8,377 bases of DNA, from positions 1-8,377 of the forward strand of contig JAGZCC010000081.1 in assembly GCA_018369555.1 (NCBI GenBank), read 5' to 3'. The notes under the pieces were generated by a model that ran no database searches, was not told the origin of the DNA, and saw nothing but the letters and a program-made list of their open reading frames with translations. The stretch's first letter is position 1, and each line of letters begins with the position of its first letter. Of the stretch, positions 6,164-8,377 are shown in pieces. Made by a program: the position numbers and the translations under genes. This stretch comes from Thomasclavelia spiroformis. GTDB taxonomy: Bacteria > Bacillota_I > Bacilli_A > Erysipelotrichales > Coprobacillaceae.

Positions 6164-6201
6164 TAAAAAAGTTCTGATCAAATAAAATCAGAACTTTTTT
6201 A
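6164..6201 (+). terminator. Strong terminator, usable on both strands
   Basis: A perfect 15-bp inverted repeat (T AAAAAAGTTCTGAT / ATCAGAACTTTTTT A) surrounds an 8-nt CAAATAAA loop. T6 on the plus strand and T6 on the minus strand make it bidirectional. It ends the SnoaL-like transcript 92 nt after its stop and adjoins repeat copy B. Confidence 0.9.
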
Positions 6202-6207
6202 AATCAT

Positions 6208-6396
6208 ATTTATGCTTATTTATCAGCTTTTTGAATGATACGGTTTATTTGTTTTCTAGATGAATTTATAAGTTTTTTAAGATTATTTAAGATTTGTGAA
6301 ATCTGATAAATTTTCTAATATTTTAATTATTTATGCTACATAATAAGTGTGTAACCACGGTATCTCAAATGATTAGTAGATATTTCACAAAATTTT
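6208..6396. repeat. Dispersed ~200-bp repeat, copy B
   Basis: This is the second copy of the repeat at 1881-2090, in the same orientation and 4327 bp downstream, lacking ~13-20 bp relative to copy A. It begins 6 nt after a strong terminator and ends about 100 bp before the recognisable recombinase remnant. It keeps the inverted pair TTGTGAAA (6294-6301) / TTTCACAA (6383-6390). On the minus strand one frame reads ISQILNNLKKLINSSRKQ and on to a TAA at 6216-6218, with the terminator at 6164-6201 following. This hints at the 3' end of a lost gene; copy A is frameshifted in the same stretch. Confidence 0.85.
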
Positions 6397-6498
6397 AAAA
6401 ACAAGATAATTGATATAGAAAAAATGATAAAATGTTATTGGAAGATAGATGTGTATATATTATTTATCCGGACATATCATATAAATGAGCAAAGATGT

Positions 6499-7119
6499 TC
6501 AAATATTATTTGCTATGTATTAAAATATGATATTACTGATAAAAATTAGATAGTATTAAGGTTGAAAAACTACGCCATAAGACATCATTTATACAGGAAG
6601 AAATAAAAAAATTATGGCAGTTAGAAGAAGAAAATTTTCCTTTTACAGATATGATACTATTTGCAATATATTCAGGTTTTAGATCGGTTGAAATAACAAT
6701 GATTAAAACTAAAGATGTGTATTTAGATAAAGGATATATTATTGGTGGAACAAAAACAGCAGCTGGAAAAATAGGATGGTTTCCATTCATTTTAAAATTA
6801 AAAAAACGTTGAAAATAGATATGATATAAATAATGAATTTTTATTTATGGATTATAATATGATGGAAAGAAAAGTAAGTAAATTAACATATGATAAATAT
6901 CGAGGAAGATTTGAAGAGGTTATGCTAATGCTAAAAACAAATCATACTCCTCATGAAACAAGACATAGCTTCATTACATATGCGAAAAAATCAGATATTA
7001 ATGAGTATATGTTAAAACAAATAATTGGTCATGAAATAAGGGATATTACAGGGAAAGTTTATATCCATCAAACTATCGAAGAACTTTGTTTAGAAATGGA
7101 AAAAATAAATTTTTTATGA
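6499..7119 (+). pseudogene. Decayed tyrosine recombinase (phage/transposon integrase) catalytic domain
   Basis: Joining three frames gives a nearly complete integrase C-terminal half. Residues like CYVLKYDITDKN (to 6546) jump frame to LDSIKVEKLRHKTSFIQEEI (from 6546) and ILFAIYSGFRSVEITMIKTK. A shift near 6768 is needed to read NRMVSIHFKIKK, and another near 6806 to read VENRYDINNEFLF and on to the stop at 7117-7119. Catalytic Arg I (SGFRSVE), HETRHSF (H-x-x-R), IIGHEI and the tyrosine in KVYIHQT are all present, so decay is by indels, not loss of the active site. The N-terminal core-binding and arm domains are absent or unrecognisable. Codons from 6847 on form an intact 90-aa frame that cannot be functional alone. 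Relatives are Tn916/ICE- and phage-type integrases. Confidence 0.88.
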
Positions 7120-7140
7120 TTAAATAGATGGTAAAATATC

Positions 7141-7200
7141 ACATTGTGTGCAGTGTGTGTGTAATTGTATGTACAATAAGTGAGCAATGTGTGTGCAGCA
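7141..7200. other. GT-rich stretch with 14-bp palindrome after the recombinase remnant
   Basis: TGTGTGCAG occurs twice (7145-7153 and 7190-7198) around the perfect palindrome ATTGTA-TG-TACAAT (7164-7177). TGTACAATAAGT here resembles TGTACAACAAGT in repeat copy A (2029-2040). Its position just after the integrase stop is where attachment or recombinase-binding sites often lie. Function is speculative. Confidence 0.35.
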
Positions 7201-7278
7201 GTAAAAATCTATAGAAATTTCATAAAGTCTCAGTAATTTTTTGTTGGAAAATACTAAAAATATAAATTGTTAGAAATC

Positions 7279-7308
7279 AAAAAAAGTCCCGATATATCGA
7301 GACTTTTT
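7279..7308 (-). terminator. Terminator of the GGGtGRT operon (bidirectional)
   Basis: AAAAAGTC (7281-7288) pairs with GACTTTTT (7301-7308) around an inner CGA-TATA-TCG hairpin with one C/A mismatch. On the minus strand it is followed by a run of seven T (A7 at 7279-7285). It starts 22 nt past the GGGtGRT stop codon. The plus-strand T-run also makes it a terminator for anything reading from the left. Confidence 0.88.
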
Positions 7309-7330
7309 ATATTTGTTCAAGAATCTTTAA

Positions 7331-8329
7331 TTATTTACTAGCTTCTTCGATTGCTACAGCAACAGCAACAGTTGCACCAACCATAGGGTTGTTACCCATA
7401 CCGATTAATCCCATCATTTCTACGTGAGCAGGAACTGATGAAGAACCAGCAAATTGAGCATCACTGTGCATACGTCCCATAGTATCAGTCATACCATAAG
7501 AAGCAGGACCAGCAGCCATATTATCAGGATGTAATGTACGTCCAGTTCCTCCACCAGAAGCAACTGAGAAGTATTTCTTACCTTGTTCAATACATTCTTT
7601 TTTATATGTTCCAGCAACAGGATGTTGGAAACGAGTTGGGTTAGTAGAGTTACCAGTGATTGATACATCTACACCTTCTTTATGCATGATTGCAACACCT
7701 TCTCTAACGTCATCAGCACCATAGCAGTTAACTTTAGCACGAGGACCGTTTGAGTAAGCTGTTTTTGATAATTCTTTTACTTCACCTGTAAAATAATCGA
7801 ATTGAGTTTCCACGTAAGTGAATCCGTTAATTCTTGAGATGATTTTTGCAGCATCTTTACCTAAACCGTTTAAGATAACTCTTAATGGTTTTGTTCTAAC
7901 TTTGTTAGCTTTTTCAGCAATTTTGATTGCTCCTTCAGCAGCAGCAAAAGATTCATGTCCTGCTAAGAAAGCAAAACATTCAGTTCCTTCATCTAATAAC
8001 ATAGAACCTAAGTTACCATGTCCTAAACCAACTTTACGATCATCAGCAACTGATCCTGGGATACAGAATGATTGTAAACCAATACCAATTGTTTTAGCAG
8101 CATCAACAGCTTTAGTGTCTCCATTTTTGATTGCCATTGCAGCACCTACAGTATAAGCCCAGCAAGCATTTTCAAAACAGATTGGTTGAGTTGATTTTAC
8201 GATGTTGTATACATCAATTCCTTTTTCATCGCAAATAGCTTTTGCTTCTTCGATTGATTTAATATCAAATTTAGCTAATGCAGCGTTAATTTGATCAATT
8301 CTTCTTTCATAACTTTCAAATAATGCCAT
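7331..8329 (-). CDS. GGGtGRT protein (conserved family of unproven function)
   Basis: This 332-aa protein carries the signature that names the family, SGGGTGRTLHPDN at residues 258-270, followed by the glycine/methionine-rich C-terminus with MGRMHSD, GSSSVPAHVEMMGLIGMGNNP and VGATVAVAVAIEEA. Other conserved-looking parts are SVADDRKVGLGHGNLGSM (93-110), LNGLGKDAAK (153-162) and TGNSTNPTRFQHPVAGTYKK (225-244). Cysteines occur at 33, 51, 56, 89, 118, 202 and 246. There is no signal peptide or membrane helix. The ATG has AGGAGGG 7 nt upstream. The gene follows another minus-strand gene by 15 nt. In many Clostridia and relatives this family neighbours a NifU-like iron-sulfur scaffold gene, but its reaction is not established. 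The clean, GC-richer codon use suggests good expression. Confidence 0.92.
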   Translation of the reverse strand: MALFESYERRIDQINAALAKFDIKSIEEAKAICDEKGIDVYNIVKSTQPICFENACWAYTVGAAMAIKNGDTKAVDAAKTIGIGLQSFCIPGSVADDRKVGLGHGNLGSMLLDEGTECFAFLAGHESFAAAEGAIKIAEKANKVRTKPLRVILNGLGKDAAKIISRINGFTYVETQFDYFTGEVKELSKTAYSNGPRAKVNCYGADDVREGVAIMHKEGVDVSITGNSTNPTRFQHPVAGTYKKECIEQGKKYFSVASGGGTGRTLHPDNMAAGPASYGMTDTMGRMHSDAQFAGSSSVPAHVEMMGLIGMGNNPMVGATVAVAVAIEEASK

Positions 8330-8344
8330 TTTCGTACCCTCCTA

Positions 8345-8377
8345 TTATTCCTTTCTTGGATCGATGTACTTAGCAGC
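8345..8377 (-). CDS. Last ten codons of the gene upstream of GGGtGRT (possibly the Fe-S scaffold partner)
   Basis: The minus strand reads AAKYIDPRKE and then TAA (8345-8347) at the window edge. The frame ends 15 nt before the GGGtGRT start, so both are probably in one operon with the GGGtGRT Shine-Dalgarno lying just after this stop. The usual neighbour of GGGtGRT is an iron-sulfur cluster assembly scaffold-like protein, but ten residues are too few to identify it. Confidence 0.6.
   Translation of the reverse strand, partial: AAKYIDPRKE

Noticed and set aside
6424..6546. A separate small gene starting at ATG 6424
   Set aside because: No good ribosome binding site, and its second half reads as the piece of integrase just before the first frameshift, so it belongs to the pseudogene.
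6533..6790. Minus-strand open frame over the recombinase remnant
   Set aside because: The plus strand carries clear integrase motifs here; the minus frame has no recognisable features.
7818..8156. Plus-strand open frame inside the GGGtGRT gene
   Set aside because: It lies entirely opposite the conserved gene and has no ribosome binding site; the long frame reflects the codon bias of the real gene.

Overview
The window is AT-rich DNA (roughly 30% G+C by eye) with strong AGGAGG-type ribosome binding sites, TTGACA/TATAAT-type promoters, many short hairpin terminators and a secreted, wall-anchored protein. This fits a low-GC Gram-positive gut anaerobe. The mix of a GGGtGRT protein, a BdhA/YqhD-type alcohol dehydrogenase and a large GH3/FIVAR surface enzyme suggests Erysipelotrichia/Coprobacillaceae or a neighbouring clostridial group. 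The taxon is an inference.

Layout. 2-563 (+): the 3' end of an unidentified gene overlaps by 17 nt a complete VapD-family gene (225-563), and a terminator covers the vapD stop. 573-1842 (+): a monocistronic iron-dependent alcohol dehydrogenase. Its promoter has a 19-bp spacer holding a MerR-type dyad, and a near-consensus CcpA cre site lies upstream. 1843-2371: a gene-free stretch holding a terminator, copy A of a ~200-bp dispersed repeat, a perfect 25-bp tandem duplication touching the next -35 box, a promoter, and a LicT/BglG-type antiterminator target (RAT) overlapping a long terminator hairpin. 2372-5434 (+): a 1020-aa secreted GH3 beta-N-acetylhexosaminidase with four FIVAR repeats and a noncanonical sortase signal. 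5679-6071 (+): a small SnoaL-like (NTF2-fold) protein. 6164-6201: a terminator. 6208-6396: repeat copy B. 6499-7119 (+): a tyrosine recombinase pseudogene with at least three frameshifts. 7120-7278: a GT-rich stretch. 7331-8329 (-): a GGGtGRT protein, preceded on the same strand by the last 10 codons of another gene.

How the parts fit. The most informative signal is the leader of the GH3 gene. Its promoter would be followed by default termination, relieved only when a PTS-controlled BglG/LicT-family RNA-binding protein folds the RAT hairpin. That links a surface glycosidase to the uptake state of a sugar. The dehydrogenase promoter suggests double control, by a MerR-family (AdhR/NmlR-like) sensor of aldehydes or electrophiles and by CcpA. 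The GH3 and SnoaL genes lie between two direct repeats, and the decayed integrase lies just beyond the second. The ~4.3-kb block may therefore be an old insertion or recombination cassette, but this is not proven. The GGGtGRT operon faces the other genes and looks like ordinary, well-expressed core DNA.
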